A stretch of 64,000 bases of DNA from UBA3537 sp045561735 (GTDB lineage Bacteria; Bacteroidota; Bacteroidia; Flavobacteriales; Flavobacteriaceae). The notes under the pieces were generated by a model, which saw only the letters and a list, made by a program, of their open reading frames with translations, was not told where the DNA came from and did not search any database. Position numbers and translations under genes: made by a program. Below are positions 8,301 to 17,069 of the stretch, one piece after another. How positions within the stretch are numbered: position 1 is the first letter of the stretch; each line of letters begins with the position of its first letter. Where the stretch lies: positions 14,879 to 78,878 of the forward strand of contig JBJKXC010000025.1 in the NCBI GenBank assembly GCA_045561735.1, in the 5' to 3' direction.

Positions 8301-8915
8301 TTAAAATAATCCATTGATTTCCGAATCAATTTTTTCAATAATTTCTCCGAGGTCTTCAGCTTTCTCTACAAAATCTAAATGATCAACATCAATTATTAAT
8401 AAGCGACCTTTTTCATACCTATGAATCCATGCTTCATAGCGCTCGTTTAAGCGGCTTAAGTAATCAATTGAAATAGAGTTTTCATAATCCCGTCCGCGTT
8501 TGTGAATTTGATTAACAAGGTTTGGAATTGAACTTCTCAAATAAATTAATAGATCTGGTGCTTGTACAGTACTTTCCATAAGATTGAAGAGTGAGGAATA
8601 GTTGTCAAAATCTCTGTTAGTCATCAAGCCCATTGCATGTAAATTGGGCGCAAAAATATTGGCATCTTCATAAATAGTACGGTCTTGAATAATATTTTTT
8701 CCGCTCTTTCTGATTTGAACAACTTGCCTAAAACGGCTATTTAAAAAGTAAACTTGTAAGTTAAAACTCCAGCGTTCCATTTCGTTGTAAAAATCATCTA
8801 AGTATGGATTGTCAACAACATCTTCCAGCTGTGCTTCTATTTTGTAATGCTTGGCAAGTAATTGTGTAAGTGTTGTTTTTCCAGCGCCAATGTTTCCAGC
8901 GATAGCAATATGCAT
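8301..8915 (-). CDS. Deoxynucleoside kinase
   Basis: This cytoplasmic kinase phosphorylates deoxynucleosides in the salvage pathway. It has a P-loop GNIGAGKTT at residues 7-15, a DRTIYEDANIFA segment matching the family's DRS-type catalytic motif near residue 80, and a lid region RGRDYENSISIDYLSRLNERYEAWI near residues 140-165. Its 204 residues are typical of bacterial deoxyadenosine/deoxyguanosine kinases. The substrate is not fixed by sequence alone. The gene downstream of it in transcription is absent, since the terminator at 8263-8287 follows. The upstream exported-protein gene ends 3 bases before the start, so the two are probably co-transcribed. Confidence 0.9.
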   Translation of the reverse strand: MHIAIAGNIGAGKTTLTQLLAKHYKIEAQLEDVVDNPYLDDFYNEMERWSFNLQVYFLNSRFRQVVQIRKSGKNIIQDRTIYEDANIFAPNLHAMGLMTNRDFDNYSSLFNLMESTVQAPDLLIYLRSSIPNLVNQIHKRGRDYENSISIDYLSRLNERYEAWIHRYEKGRLLIIDVDHLDFVEKAEDLGEIIEKIDSEINGLF

Positions 8916-8918
8916 AAT

Positions 8919-9701
8919 CTATATATTTAAAAGTTGGTAATAGTAAAGCAATTCACCATCATAAATATACAAGGTTTGGTTCATTACAAAAAACTGTTTA
9001 ATTGTTTTTTTTGGAATTTTTAAAATCTGAATTTTTTTGTTATCATTTTTTTTGTAGTAGAGGCTATTTTCTTTTTTTAAAATAATAAAACCAGACCCTA
9101 ATTTAAAATCATCAAAGCCATCATGATTCATTTCTGATATTAAGCTGCCTGTATAATTGTAATGATAAAAAGACAATCCTGTCAAAGCATATACATTGTT
9201 ATAGTCACTTTGAATCGCCAAAATTTCACTTTTAAATGGAAGTGTATTTAGTTTTGTCTTTTGTCTTTTATAATCAAACAACTCTAACTGAAGTGTAAGT
9301 GCATTAAATAACCAGAGCGTACTTTCATTGGCATAGGTAACTTTTGTAATTAGTCGATAAGGTAAGCTGTTGTTGAAATTAAGAATGCCAATTTCTGCCA
9401 TCCGATTGTCTAGCAGGACCACGGAATTGAAATTTTTGTGAAGCACTGCAATTTTAAGGGCATTAAAAACATGAACTTGATCAATCTTACCAAGTTGAAG
9501 ATTACTATAGGATTGTATGTTCCCGTCCTGATCTTTTTCAAGGGCCGAGTTTTTTATGTAGTATCGCGAATCAAAACGATCAACCCCAACAAAATTTGAG
9601 CAGTTTAACTTCTCTTTTTTAAGCAAGCGAACTTGTATGGGATTTTGAGCCGCTACCCCCATAGAACATAAAAATAATAAACAAACGACAAATTTTTTCA
9701 T
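8919..9701 (-). CDS. Uncharacterised exported protein
   Basis: I do not recognise a named family. The 260-residue protein starts with a clear signal peptide (MKKFVVCLLFLCSMGVAAQ). The rest is rich in beta strands with hydrophobic/polar alternation, and repeated phrases such as VHVFNALKIAVLHKNFNSVVLLD and TLWLFNALTLQLELFD could be blades of a beta-propeller. There is no lipobox and no sorting domain. It is the promoter-proximal partner of the deoxynucleoside kinase, only 3 bases apart, but nothing links their functions. It is probably a periplasmic or surface protein restricted to flavobacteria. Confidence 0.75.
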   Translation of the reverse strand: MKKFVVCLLFLCSMGVAAQNPIQVRLLKKEKLNCSNFVGVDRFDSRYYIKNSALEKDQDGNIQSYSNLQLGKIDQVHVFNALKIAVLHKNFNSVVLLDNRMAEIGILNFNNSLPYRLITKVTYANESTLWLFNALTLQLELFDYKRQKTKLNTLPFKSEILAIQSDYNNVYALTGLSFYHYNYTGSLISEMNHDGFDDFKLGSGFIILKKENSLYYKKNDNKKIQILKIPKKTIKQFFVMNQTLYIYDGELLYYYQLLNI

Positions 9702-9833
9702 CGATCGAAAAGTACAAAAAACAGCTTTATTTTTTGTAACAAATCATAATTTCTTTCGTCTACAAATACTAGGTGCAGCGCAAAGTATGTTTAAGTTTGT
9801 GAATAATTTAACGCCTCATTGCTAAACAATATG

Positions 9834-9841
9834 TAAATTTG
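9834..9841 (+). promoter_or_regulatory. -7 promoter element for the GLPGLI/TonB-receptor pair
   Basis: TAAATTTG matches TAnnTTTG and lies 33 bases before the start at 9874. The nearest TTG (9819) is only 15 bases upstream, so a proper -33 element is not seen. Confidence 0.4.
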
Positions 9842-9873
9842 AAAAAGCTCAAAGAAAAAAATAAGATAAAATT

Positions 9874-10734
9874 ATGAAGAAAAAATTCAAGCTTACGTTA
9901 TCTATCGCTTTAATTCTAGTTTGGAATCTGATTCAAGCACAAGACTTTCAAGGCAAAGCTTATTATTTTTCTAAAACAACTCCTGACATGAGTGGTTGGG
10001 GCAATGGAAAAATTACTGAGGTACAGAAAAAACAAATGGCTGATCGTATGCGAGGTATGTTTGAAAAGTCTTTTATTTTAACTTTTGACAAACAAGCTTC
10101 AATTTTCAAAGAAGAAGAAGTCTTAGAAGCCCCTGGGCAAAAAAGCTTTGGAGGTTGGTGGAGTAGCTTTTCATCAGGACCACAGTATAAAAATATAAAA
10201 ACACAACAATTCATTCAAGACCAAGAGTTCTTTGGCAGAAAGTTTTTGATTACCGATTCACTTCAGAAATTTGAATGGAAAATGGGGACTGAAACCAAGC
10301 AAATTGGACAGTATTTATGTATGAAAGCGACCACCATAAAGGAGGTAGACGAATTTGATTGGAGAAGTATGCGCGGTAAAAATCGAGGTAAAAAAGACCA
10401 AGAAAAGTCCAAAACAGATCCCACTAAAACCAAATCCGTAACTGAAGACATCGAAGTGCCGAAAACCATTGCTGTTACGGCTTGGTATACCCCGCAAATT
10501 CCTATCAACCAAGGGCCGGGGGAATTCTGGGGCTTACCTGGCCTTATTCTTGAAATTAATGCGGATCAAACCACTATTTTATGTTCAAAAATTGTCATGA
10601 ATCCAGAACAAAAAATTACAATTTCGGAGCCAGAAAAAGGTCGTGTTATTTCTAGAGAAGATTATAATGCTACGGTCAAACAAAAAATGGAAGAAATGCG
10701 AGATATGTACCGAGGACGGGGAGGAAGAAAATAA
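9874..10734 (+). CDS. GLPGLI family exported protein
   Basis: The protein carries the family's namesake motif, here GPGEFWGLPGLILEI at about residues 214-228. It has a signal peptide ending in IQAQDF, then a beta-rich body with a WKMGTETKQIGQYLCMKATT segment typical of the family. A lysine-rich insert lies near residues 165-190 (RGKNRGKKDQEKSKTDPTK). GLPGLI proteins of Bacteroidota have no established function and are often found beside TonB-dependent outer-membrane proteins, as here: the next gene follows after 31 bases. The C-terminus is basic (RDMYRGRGGRK). It probably acts in the periplasm with the neighbouring barrel. Confidence 0.9.
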   Translation: MKKKFKLTLSIALILVWNLIQAQDFQGKAYYFSKTTPDMSGWGNGKITEVQKKQMADRMRGMFEKSFILTFDKQASIFKEEEVLEAPGQKSFGGWWSSFSSGPQYKNIKTQQFIQDQEFFGRKFLITDSLQKFEWKMGTETKQIGQYLCMKATTIKEVDEFDWRSMRGKNRGKKDQEKSKTDPTKTKSVTEDIEVPKTIAVTAWYTPQIPINQGPGEFWGLPGLILEINADQTTILCSKIVMNPEQKITISEPEKGRVISREDYNATVKQKMEEMRDMYRGRGGRK

Positions 10735-10765
10735 CCATAACTTTTACAACTTAATTCATTATATA

Positions 10766-13489
10766 ATGAAATATTATTTTAGCACTATTTTATTATTCGT
10801 TTTTGGGGTGTGTTTTTCACAGGTCAAATTGCAGGGATATGTCAAGGATTCTCTAGGCAATGGTTTAGAATTGGCCAATGTGATTGCCATTAATAAAGCG
10901 ACTAGTGCTTTGGATTCTTATGGCATCACTAATGAGGAGGGTCGCTTCCGATTGAATCTAAAAAAGAATTCTCAATACACCATTCAAGTGAGTTACATCG
11001 GAATGAAATCTTTGAGTCAGAACTTAGAAACGGTCTCTGATAATGTTACTCAAAATTTTGTTATGCAGGAAGATAATGTCTTGGACGAGGTGGAATTGAC
11101 TTACGAAATGCCAGTCACCGTTAGTGGCGATACGCTCACCTATAATGCAGATTCATTTAACAAAGGAACAGAACGCAAGTTAGAAGATGTTTTAGAGAAT
11201 TTACCTGGAGTTGAAATCAACGACGATGGCCAAGTAGAGGTGGAAGGAAAAGTAGTTACCAAAGTCATGGTTGAAGGCAAAGATTTTTTTGATGGAGATA
11301 GTAAATTAGCCACTAAAAATATCCCCTCCAACGCGGTTGATAAGGTCCAAGTTTTGAAAAATTATGCTGAGGTAGGTCAGCTCAGTGGTGTCAGAAATAA
11401 TCAAGATAATATTGCCATCAACATCAAACTTAAAGAAGGGAAAAAGAATTTTTGGTTTGGAAATGTATTGGCAGGTGCTGGGGAGCCAGAGGTACATCCA
11501 AGTGTTGAATCATTATACCTGATTCAACCCAAACTTTTTTACTATAGTCCTGAGTACAGCATTAATTTCATTGGCGATTTAAACAACATAGGCGAAGTTG
11601 CTTTTACAAGGCGAGATTATTTTAATTTCACGGGTGGCTTTAAGAGACCTGGTCTAAGTAGCGGAACAAATTTGAATTTAGGCAGCAATGACATTGGTGC
11701 TTTAACGCTTCAGAATAACCGTGCTAAGGACATCAACACAAAATTTGGAGCCGCCAACTTTAGTTGGTCTCCAAAAAGTTCTCTTGACCTTGGAGGGTTT
11801 GCTATTTTTTCCAATAGCCGGAATGAATTGCAGCAAAACCGCTTCATTCAATATACGGAAGCCGGTATTGGAATCCCAAATGAAGAAACGGAAAGCAACA
11901 CCTTTCAAGAAAATAATTTAGGGATGCTCAAATTCTCTACAAAATACCAACCTAATGCGAATAATCAAATGGACTATGAGGTTTTCGCACAAATGTCGAA
12001 AACCGAACAAGATCAAAGATTTTTCTCCTCAATTAATAGTTCGATAGATCAGCTAGAAGAAGCCACACCATTCAACGTAAGTCAAAACTTAAACTACTAT
12101 TACACACTTGACGAGAACAACATCTTTGCATTAGAGGCACAGCATGTTATCAAAGACGAAGACCCTTTTTACAATGCTATTTTAGAAGATAAGTTCAATT
12201 ACGACAGTACGGCGGCTAATTTAGGGTTAGACGAGACGCAAAGCAATTATAATTTAGCGCAAGAAAAGCGCGTCCAATCCAATCAATTAGACGCCAAACT
12301 TGATTATTGGCGAATTCTCAATAAAAAGAGCAATTTAAATTTTACCTTAGGAACGATTTTGAGCCATCAAAAATTTGACTCTAATATTTTTCAATTCTTG
12401 GATGATGGTTCCAGTTTGGACACCTCGCCGAGTGCGAACGATTCTTCACATGTAAACGCAATTGACTACAAATTTGCCGATTTATATTTAGGACTTCATT
12501 ACCGATTGAAAACAGGTATTTTCACATTTACTCCAGGAGTTTCTGGCCATGTTTACAATGTAACTAACACGCAGTTTGGACAAAAAGTGACGGATAACTT
12601 TTTTAGGTTTCTACCGGACTTAAACGTGCGCATAGAGCTTAAAAAAAGTGAGACATTAACTTTGAACTACCGAATGCAAAACCAGTTTACAGACGTATCT
12701 AATTTTGCGAGTGGTTTGGTACTAAACAATTATAATTCTTTGTTTTCTGGTAACCCCTACTTAGAAAATGCATTGTCACACAATCTTAGTTTGTTTTATT
12801 ACAGCTTTAATATGTTTAATTACACCAATGTCTTCGCCAGTCTTAATTATAACAAAAGCATAGACAACATCCGTACGCAATCTGTGTTTACACCCGGCAG
12901 TGTCATTCGGGTCTCTACACCATTTAATTCTCCTTTTGCAGATGAAAGTATTACGGCCAATGGCCGCTTTCAGCGCACTTTTGGAAAAATTAGAGGTACG
13001 CTCCGCGCCAATTTCAATTATTCTAAATTCAATCAATTTGTACAAGGCCGCCGTTCGCAAAACGAAACGTTTTCTCAGACTTACCGCGCCCAGCTACGCA
13101 CCAATTTTAGAACGGCGCCTAATCTAGATTTAAGCTACCGTTACACCATTCAGGACAACAATTTGGGACAAAACACCACCAAATTCTTCACCAAAACCCC
13201 AACAGTTGAACTCGATGCTTTGTTTTTGAAAGTATTTACTTTTAAAACGGATTATTCCTTTAATGATTTCAGCGACGAGACCGGCACCATTAATACATTT
13301 GAGTTTTGGAATGCCTCTTTATCTTATCGTAAAGACGAAGATGCTAAATTTGAGTATGAAATCAAGGCGACCAACTTGCTGGATACGCGTTCGCAGAACC
13401 AGAGTAGTGCAGGTAATATATCGGTCAGTGCAACAGAGTATTTTATTCAACCGCGGTTCATCACATTTCGAATACGATATGTGCTTTAA
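10766..13489 (+). CDS. TonB-dependent-receptor-like outer membrane beta-barrel protein
   Basis: The order is signal peptide (MKYYFSTILLFVFGVCFSQ), a carboxypeptidase-regulatory-like domain at about residues 20-105 (LQGYVKDSLGNGLELANVI), a plug-like region (LEDVLENLPGVEINDDGQVEVEGK, VMVEGKDFF) and a long barrel ending FRIRYVL. The aromatic last residue fits outer-membrane insertion. I chose ATG 10766 because it starts the signal peptide; the frame is open further upstream, but that stretch overlaps the GLPGLI gene. At about 907 residues it fits the outer membrane beta-barrel family commonly paired with GLPGLI proteins. The substrate is unknown. No terminator hairpin is seen in the 19-base gap to the convergent metK. 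Confidence 0.88.
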   Translation: MKYYFSTILLFVFGVCFSQVKLQGYVKDSLGNGLELANVIAINKATSALDSYGITNEEGRFRLNLKKNSQYTIQVSYIGMKSLSQNLETVSDNVTQNFVMQEDNVLDEVELTYEMPVTVSGDTLTYNADSFNKGTERKLEDVLENLPGVEINDDGQVEVEGKVVTKVMVEGKDFFDGDSKLATKNIPSNAVDKVQVLKNYAEVGQLSGVRNNQDNIAINIKLKEGKKNFWFGNVLAGAGEPEVHPSVESLYLIQPKLFYYSPEYSINFIGDLNNIGEVAFTRRDYFNFTGGFKRPGLSSGTNLNLGSNDIGALTLQNNRAKDINTKFGAANFSWSPKSSLDLGGFAIFSNSRNELQQNRFIQYTEAGIGIPNEETESNTFQENNLGMLKFSTKYQPNANNQMDYEVFAQMSKTEQDQRFFSSINSSIDQLEEATPFNVSQNLNYYYTLDENNIFALEAQHVIKDEDPFYNAILEDKFNYDSTAANLGLDETQSNYNLAQEKRVQSNQLDAKLDYWRILNKKSNLNFTLGTILSHQKFDSNIFQFLDDGSSLDTSPSANDSSHVNAIDYKFADLYLGLHYRLKTGIFTFTPGVSGHVYNVTNTQFGQKVTDNFFRFLPDLNVRIELKKSETLTLNYRMQNQFTDVSNFASGLVLNNYNSLFSGNPYLENALSHNLSLFYYSFNMFNYTNVFASLNYNKSIDNIRTQSVFTPGSVIRVSTPFNSPFADESITANGRFQRTFGKIRGTLRANFNYSKFNQFVQGRRSQNETFSQTYRAQLRTNFRTAPNLDLSYRYTIQDNNLGQNTTKFFTKTPTVELDALFLKVFTFKTDYSFNDFSDETGTINTFEFWNASLSYRKDEDAKFEYEIKATNLLDTRSQNQSSAGNISVSATEYFIQPRFITFRIRYVL

Positions 13490-13508
13490 TCTAAACTATT
13501 GGCGTCGC

Positions 13509-14765
13509 TTATAAATTAAATGCGCTTTTAATCGCGGGAACGAGGTCTAGTTTTTCCCACGTAAAAAGTTCCACATTCATTAGCTTACTTTCACCATTGA
13601 GTTGTTCAAACTTTTTTTCAACTATGCGGTTGGTTCGCCCCATATGACCATAAGCTGCGGTTTCTAAATATATGGGAGCTCGCAGTTTGAGCCGCTTTTC
13701 AATGGCAGCTGGTTTTAAGTCAATGAGTTCAGTAATTTTTTGCGCAATGTCTCCATCAATTAAACTGACATGGGCTGTACCATATGTATTTACATACACC
13801 CCCATAGGCTCAGCCACCCCAATGGCATAACTTACCTGGACTAGGATTTCATCACAGAGACCAGCAGCAACCATGTTCTTAGCAATGTAGCGCATTGCAT
13901 AGGCAGCTGAACGGTCTACTTTGCTAGGGTCTTTTCCTGAAAAAGCACCACCGCCGTGAGCCCCTTTTCCTCCGTAAGTGTCTACAATAATTTTTCTTCC
14001 AGTAAGTCCAGTATCCCCGTGAGGGCCTCCAATTACGAACTTCCCAGTGGGGTTGATGTGGTAGTTGATGTTATCATTGAAAAGCACTTGAATGCTTTGC
14101 GGTAGTTTTGCAACAACACGTGGTATTAAAATCGTTTTTAGATCTTTTTCAATGGTGTTTAACATGGCTTTTTCATCCGCTAAAAATGGATCGTGTTGGG
14201 TAGAAATAACTACAGAATCGATGCGAAGTGGGACGTTGTCATCAGTGTATTCAATCGTGACTTGACTTTTTGAGTCTGGGCGCAGGTAGCGAATGGCTTT
14301 ATCTTCACGGCGCAAGGCTGCAAGTTCTTTTAATATGCGTTGAGAAAGTTCAAGTGCCAATGGCATGTAATTTTCAGTTTCGTTGGTTGCATAACCAAAC
14401 ATAATACCTTGGTCCCCTGCTCCTTGTGCTTCAGGAGTGGCTTTATCGACCCCCCGGTTGATGTCTTCGGATTGTTCGTGAATTGTTGATAGAACCCCAC
14501 AAGAATTTCCATCAAACATATATTCTCCTTTAGTATAACCAATTTTATTAATGGTGTTTCGTGCAATTTTCTGCACATCCAAATAGGTTTTAGATTTGAC
14601 TTCCCCCGCTAAAATTACCTGCCCTGTAGTTACCAAAGCTTCACAAGCCACCTTAGATTGCGGGTCAAAAGCGAGAAAATGATCGATAATTGCATCGCTA
14701 ATTTGGTCTGCCACTTTATCTGGGTGTCCTTCAGAGACACTTTCGGATGTAAATAAATAACTCAT
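13509..14765 (-). CDS. metK: S-adenosylmethionine synthase
   Basis: MetK makes S-adenosylmethionine from methionine and ATP. Key motifs are present: SEGHPDKVADQISD near residue 10, the GAGDQGIMFGYA ATP loop near 117-128, and GGGAFSGKDPSKVDRS near 270-285. Its 418 residues are slightly longer than the E. coli enzyme, as usual in Bacteroidota. The 5' untranslated region of about 108 bases holds a SAM-II type aptamer at 14821-14872, so SAM feedback on its own synthesis is likely. ahcY, which handles the product of SAM-dependent methylation, lies elsewhere in the window at 50495-51811. Confidence 0.97.
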   Translation of the reverse strand: MSYLFTSESVSEGHPDKVADQISDAIIDHFLAFDPQSKVACEALVTTGQVILAGEVKSKTYLDVQKIARNTINKIGYTKGEYMFDGNSCGVLSTIHEQSEDINRGVDKATPEAQGAGDQGIMFGYATNETENYMPLALELSQRILKELAALRREDKAIRYLRPDSKSQVTIEYTDDNVPLRIDSVVISTQHDPFLADEKAMLNTIEKDLKTILIPRVVAKLPQSIQVLFNDNINYHINPTGKFVIGGPHGDTGLTGRKIIVDTYGGKGAHGGGAFSGKDPSKVDRSAAYAMRYIAKNMVAAGLCDEILVQVSYAIGVAEPMGVYVNTYGTAHVSLIDGDIAQKITELIDLKPAAIEKRLKLRAPIYLETAAYGHMGRTNRIVEKKFEQLNGESKLMNVELFTWEKLDLVPAIKSAFNL

Positions 14766-14792
14766 AAAATAATTTTATGAAAACAAAAAGAA

Positions 14793-14853
14793 GATTGCAA
14801 GGCTAGTGAAGTAGTTTATACTGCTTTAGCTTTTTTTTAATGAGGTTGCAATC
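14793..14853 (-). promoter_or_regulatory. Alternative stem competing with the metK SAM-II aptamer
   Basis: On the metK RNA the aptamer segment GATTGCAA (14853-14846) is perfectly complementary to a later TTGCAATC (14800-14793). Nested inside, GCTA of the conserved GCTAAA (14830-14827) pairs with TAGC (14805-14802), and AAGCAG pairs with CTACTT with one mismatch. Both conserved aptamer segments would thus be buried. The right arm is followed by a U-rich run (14792-14779) and lies 28 bases before the start codon. This is a candidate expression platform. Whether it acts on transcription or translation, and in which direction, is not clear. Confidence 0.5.
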
Positions 14854-14872
14854 AGATCAAATTTGTCCTCTG
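14821..14872 (-). ncRNA. SAM-II riboswitch aptamer in the metK leader
   Basis: The 52-base segment on the metK strand has SAM-II hallmarks in order: a P1 strand GAGG (14870-14867), a loop with AAUUUGAUCUGAUUGCAA, the returning P1 strand CCUC, an A-rich stretch, and the conserved AGCUAAA followed by GCAG that can pair with CUG in the loop to make the pseudoknot. Against the environmental metX SAM-II RNA that I recall, the AUUU, AUUGCA and AGCUAAA blocks match in spacing and the total length is the same. P1 is short, at 4 bp. SAM-II is known from alphaproteobacteria and Bacteroidota methionine/SAM genes, so placement before metK is sensible. Confidence 0.72.
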
Positions 14873-14880
14873 TGTTTTTG

Positions 14881-14888
14881 CAAATTTA
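14881..14888 (-). promoter_or_regulatory. -7 promoter element for metK
   Basis: TAAATTTG on the minus strand matches TAnnTTTG and lies 8 bases upstream of the SAM-II aptamer, so the RNA should begin almost exactly at the aptamer. No TTG is found at the expected -33 position. Confidence 0.5.
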
Positions 14889-14979
14889 ATAAATAAAGCA
14901 TTATTAAAAAAGTTTTACTGCAAAACGAACCAACTAAAATTTAAAAAAATAGAGTACTTTTACCCCCTTATTTTTAAAA

Positions 14980-16071
14980 ATGTTTCGACTTTTAATTTGG
15001 TTTTTTTGCGCTCCTTTCTTTTTTAGTTTCTCTCAAGAAAACAAAGGTAATAGTTATGTAGATATTAATCATTTCAAGGGCTATGTACCGCTTCATAATC
15101 CAGATATACTACATTTAATTAAAGGGCGCCCAGAAGGGACTCTAATTGCCTGGAATCAAAGTACGGATGGTCAAAAAGAATGGCATAGACATTATAACTA
15201 TCCAGATTATGGCGCATCCTTTATGCTTCAAGATTTTCAAAACCCTGTTCTTGGAAAGGCCTATGGATTTTATGGGCATTTTAATTTTTACTTTTTAAAG
15301 CGTCGTATGATGCTACGTATTGGACAAGGTGTTGTAATCTCCTCAAACCCCTATGATAAAAATTCAAACCCAAAAAACATTGCTTTTGGATCTAAGTTGC
15401 TAGCTAGCCCTTATCTGATGCTAAATTATAAGAAGTTGAATCTGATAGGGCCTTTAGGTATTCAATCTGGATTGCTTTTATTTCATGCTTCCAATGGGAA
15501 TATTAAAGCCCCTAATACAAGTGTAAACACTATAGCATTTAATATTGGTTTAAATTACGACTTAGGCAGCAAAGAAATAATTCCTGAATATTTGCCGGAG
15601 GAAGTATTTATTTCAGAGGGTTTGAAAATAAATTTAGTATTTCGATCTGGGCTTAATCAGATTAGTGTTGTGGGTGGTTCGCAGTTTCCTTTTTATACAT
15701 TTTCAGTGTACGCAGACAAGCGGTTCAATTTTTTTAGTGCCTTTCAATTTGGATTTGAAGCTTCTTTTTCACAGGCATTAAAAGAAGAGATTTACTATCG
15801 AAGCGTTGCATTTCCAGAAACAACCTCAGATTCAAATGCGGATTACAGACGTATTGGAACTTTCTTAGGTTATGAGTTGTTCATAAATAATTTATCAGCT
15901 TTTGCTCAGCTTGGTTACTATATTTATTATCCCTACGATTTTGAAGGCCGCTTGTACAACAGAATCGGGTTAAAATATTATTTTGGGGGTCAATGGTTTG
16001 GCGCGTTTTCTGTTAAATCTCATAGTGCCACAGCTGAAGCAATTGAGTTTGGAATTGGAATACGTTTTTAA
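14980..16071 (+). CDS. Acyloxyacyl hydrolase-like outer membrane protein (PagL-related)
   Basis: The protein has a signal peptide (MFRLLIWFFCAPFFFSFSQ) and a barrel-like body. The motif LLFHASNGNIKAPN at about residues 166-179 holds the His-Ser pair of the PagL-type lipid A 3-O-deacylase catalytic triad, and the C-terminal FGIGIRF ends in an aromatic residue as outer-membrane barrels do. Flavobacterial proteins like this are annotated as acyloxyacyl hydrolases and would trim fatty acids from lipid A. At 363 residues it is twice the length of PagL, with extra N-terminal strands. The next gene starts within 45 bases, so the two may be one unit. Enzymatic function is inferred from the motif. Confidence 0.75.
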   Translation: MFRLLIWFFCAPFFFSFSQENKGNSYVDINHFKGYVPLHNPDILHLIKGRPEGTLIAWNQSTDGQKEWHRHYNYPDYGASFMLQDFQNPVLGKAYGFYGHFNFYFLKRRMMLRIGQGVVISSNPYDKNSNPKNIAFGSKLLASPYLMLNYKKLNLIGPLGIQSGLLLFHASNGNIKAPNTSVNTIAFNIGLNYDLGSKEIIPEYLPEEVFISEGLKINLVFRSGLNQISVVGGSQFPFYTFSVYADKRFNFFSAFQFGFEASFSQALKEEIYYRSVAFPETTSDSNADYRRIGTFLGYELFINNLSAFAQLGYYIYYPYDFEGRLYNRIGLKYYFGGQWFGAFSVKSHSATAEAIEFGIGIRF

Positions 16072-16115
16072 TGTTTAAAGTTTTCAGAGTTATCAAAATG
16101 AATAACAATAGGGCT

Positions 16116-16862
16116 ATGAAATATTTAATTTATACACTTTTCTCTCTCATAATTTTTTCTTGTGATCAAGAAGATGCTTGGGACTGCATACAAGCCTCAG
16201 GTGCCACGGTTTTTCAAGAATTAAAGGTAGCACCCTTTGAAAGAATTCTGGTCAATAGGGACATCGAATTGATTGTAAAACAAGGGATGGATTATAAAGT
16301 TGAAATTCAAACGGGCGCCAACCTTGTCAATGATATTGAGGTCGTTGTTTTAGATTCTCAACTTCAATTAACCGATCACAATACTTGCAACTTGGTTCGG
16401 GACTATGGACTTACCAAAATGATTGTTACAACCCCTTTCTTGAGTGAAATAAGAAGCAGTACACAATATTTAACATCATCCGATGGGGTTTTAACTTTTG
16501 AAAACTTAAAACTTATTTCTGAAAATTTCAATTCCGATTATATAAGCTCTGGGGATTTTAACATGACTGTAAATTCACAAACGCTTTCTGTTCTAGCAAA
16601 CAGTTTGTCCGTTTTTGAAATCTCTGGATTTACGGATTCATTATCTGTAGGGCTTTATGGCGGCGTCTGTGAATTTAAAGGGGCGAATTTAATAGCACAA
16701 CATGTTCAAATATTTCATAGAAGCAGTCACGATATAATTGTAAATCCACAACAATCTTTAGAAGGCGAAATTCGAAGCGTAGGAGATGTCATCAGTATTC
16801 AGACCCCAGCCGTTGTTGATGTTGAGCAGTATTATACAGGCCAGTTGTTGTTTTTAGATTGA
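16116..16862 (+). CDS. DUF2807 (head GIN domain) lipoprotein
   Basis: This lipoprotein begins MKYLIYTLFSLIIFSCDQ, with a lipobox cysteine near residue 16. The body begins FQELKVAPFERILVNRDIELIVKQGMDYKVEIQTG and continues as a right-handed beta-helix-like series, the pattern of the DUF2807 or head GIN domain of Bacteroidota surface proteins. I chose ATG 16116, which puts a short basic start before the hydrophobic core. ATG 16098 is also possible, adding six residues. It follows the acyloxyacyl hydrolase closely. Function is unknown; the fold suggests adhesion or polysaccharide contact. Confidence 0.75.
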   Translation: MKYLIYTLFSLIIFSCDQEDAWDCIQASGATVFQELKVAPFERILVNRDIELIVKQGMDYKVEIQTGANLVNDIEVVVLDSQLQLTDHNTCNLVRDYGLTKMIVTTPFLSEIRSSTQYLTSSDGVLTFENLKLISENFNSDYISSGDFNMTVNSQTLSVLANSLSVFEISGFTDSLSVGLYGGVCEFKGANLIAQHVQIFHRSSHDIIVNPQQSLEGEIRSVGDVISIQTPAVVDVEQYYTGQLLFLD

Positions 16863-17000
16863 TAAAAATTATAATTATCAATACTTTTAGCTTTTATTTT
16901 ATCGTATTATAATAAATGCCTGAAGCAACGAATAAAAAAAGAAATTAAATTTTAATTTGACAAAAAAATATTTACTTTAGCAACTCATTTAATAAAAAGC

Positions 17001-17069
17001 ATGAATAAATTAAATTATACATTTTATAACTGGTATTATTTCTTTTTTAACAAAAGAATCGGGGCCTAG
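17001..17069 (+). CDS. Aromatic-rich leader peptide of the phe/tyr operon
   Basis: A 22-codon reading frame runs from ATG 17001 to TAG 17067. Nine of its residues are aromatic: four Tyr, four Phe and one Trp, with a central run FYNWYYFFF. It lies 64 bases upstream of pheA. Such composition is the hallmark of a leader peptide sensing charged aromatic tRNAs by ribosome stalling, as in classical trp and phe attenuators. The stop codon lies just past the 5' antiterminator strand (17058-17065), so a ribosome reaching the stop would mask it. It is preceded by A-rich sequence. A weak -7-like TACTTTAG at 16973 could supply the promoter. Confidence 0.8.
   Translation: MNKLNYTFYNWYYFFFNKRIGA

Noticed and set aside
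13490..13508. Terminator between the TonB-type barrel gene and metK
   Set aside because: The 19-base gap has no stem or T-run.
16863..16960. A small gene or RNA upstream of the aromatic leader peptide
   Set aside because: Very A/T-rich, with no open frame with coding character and no stable hairpin; it is most likely promoter spacer.
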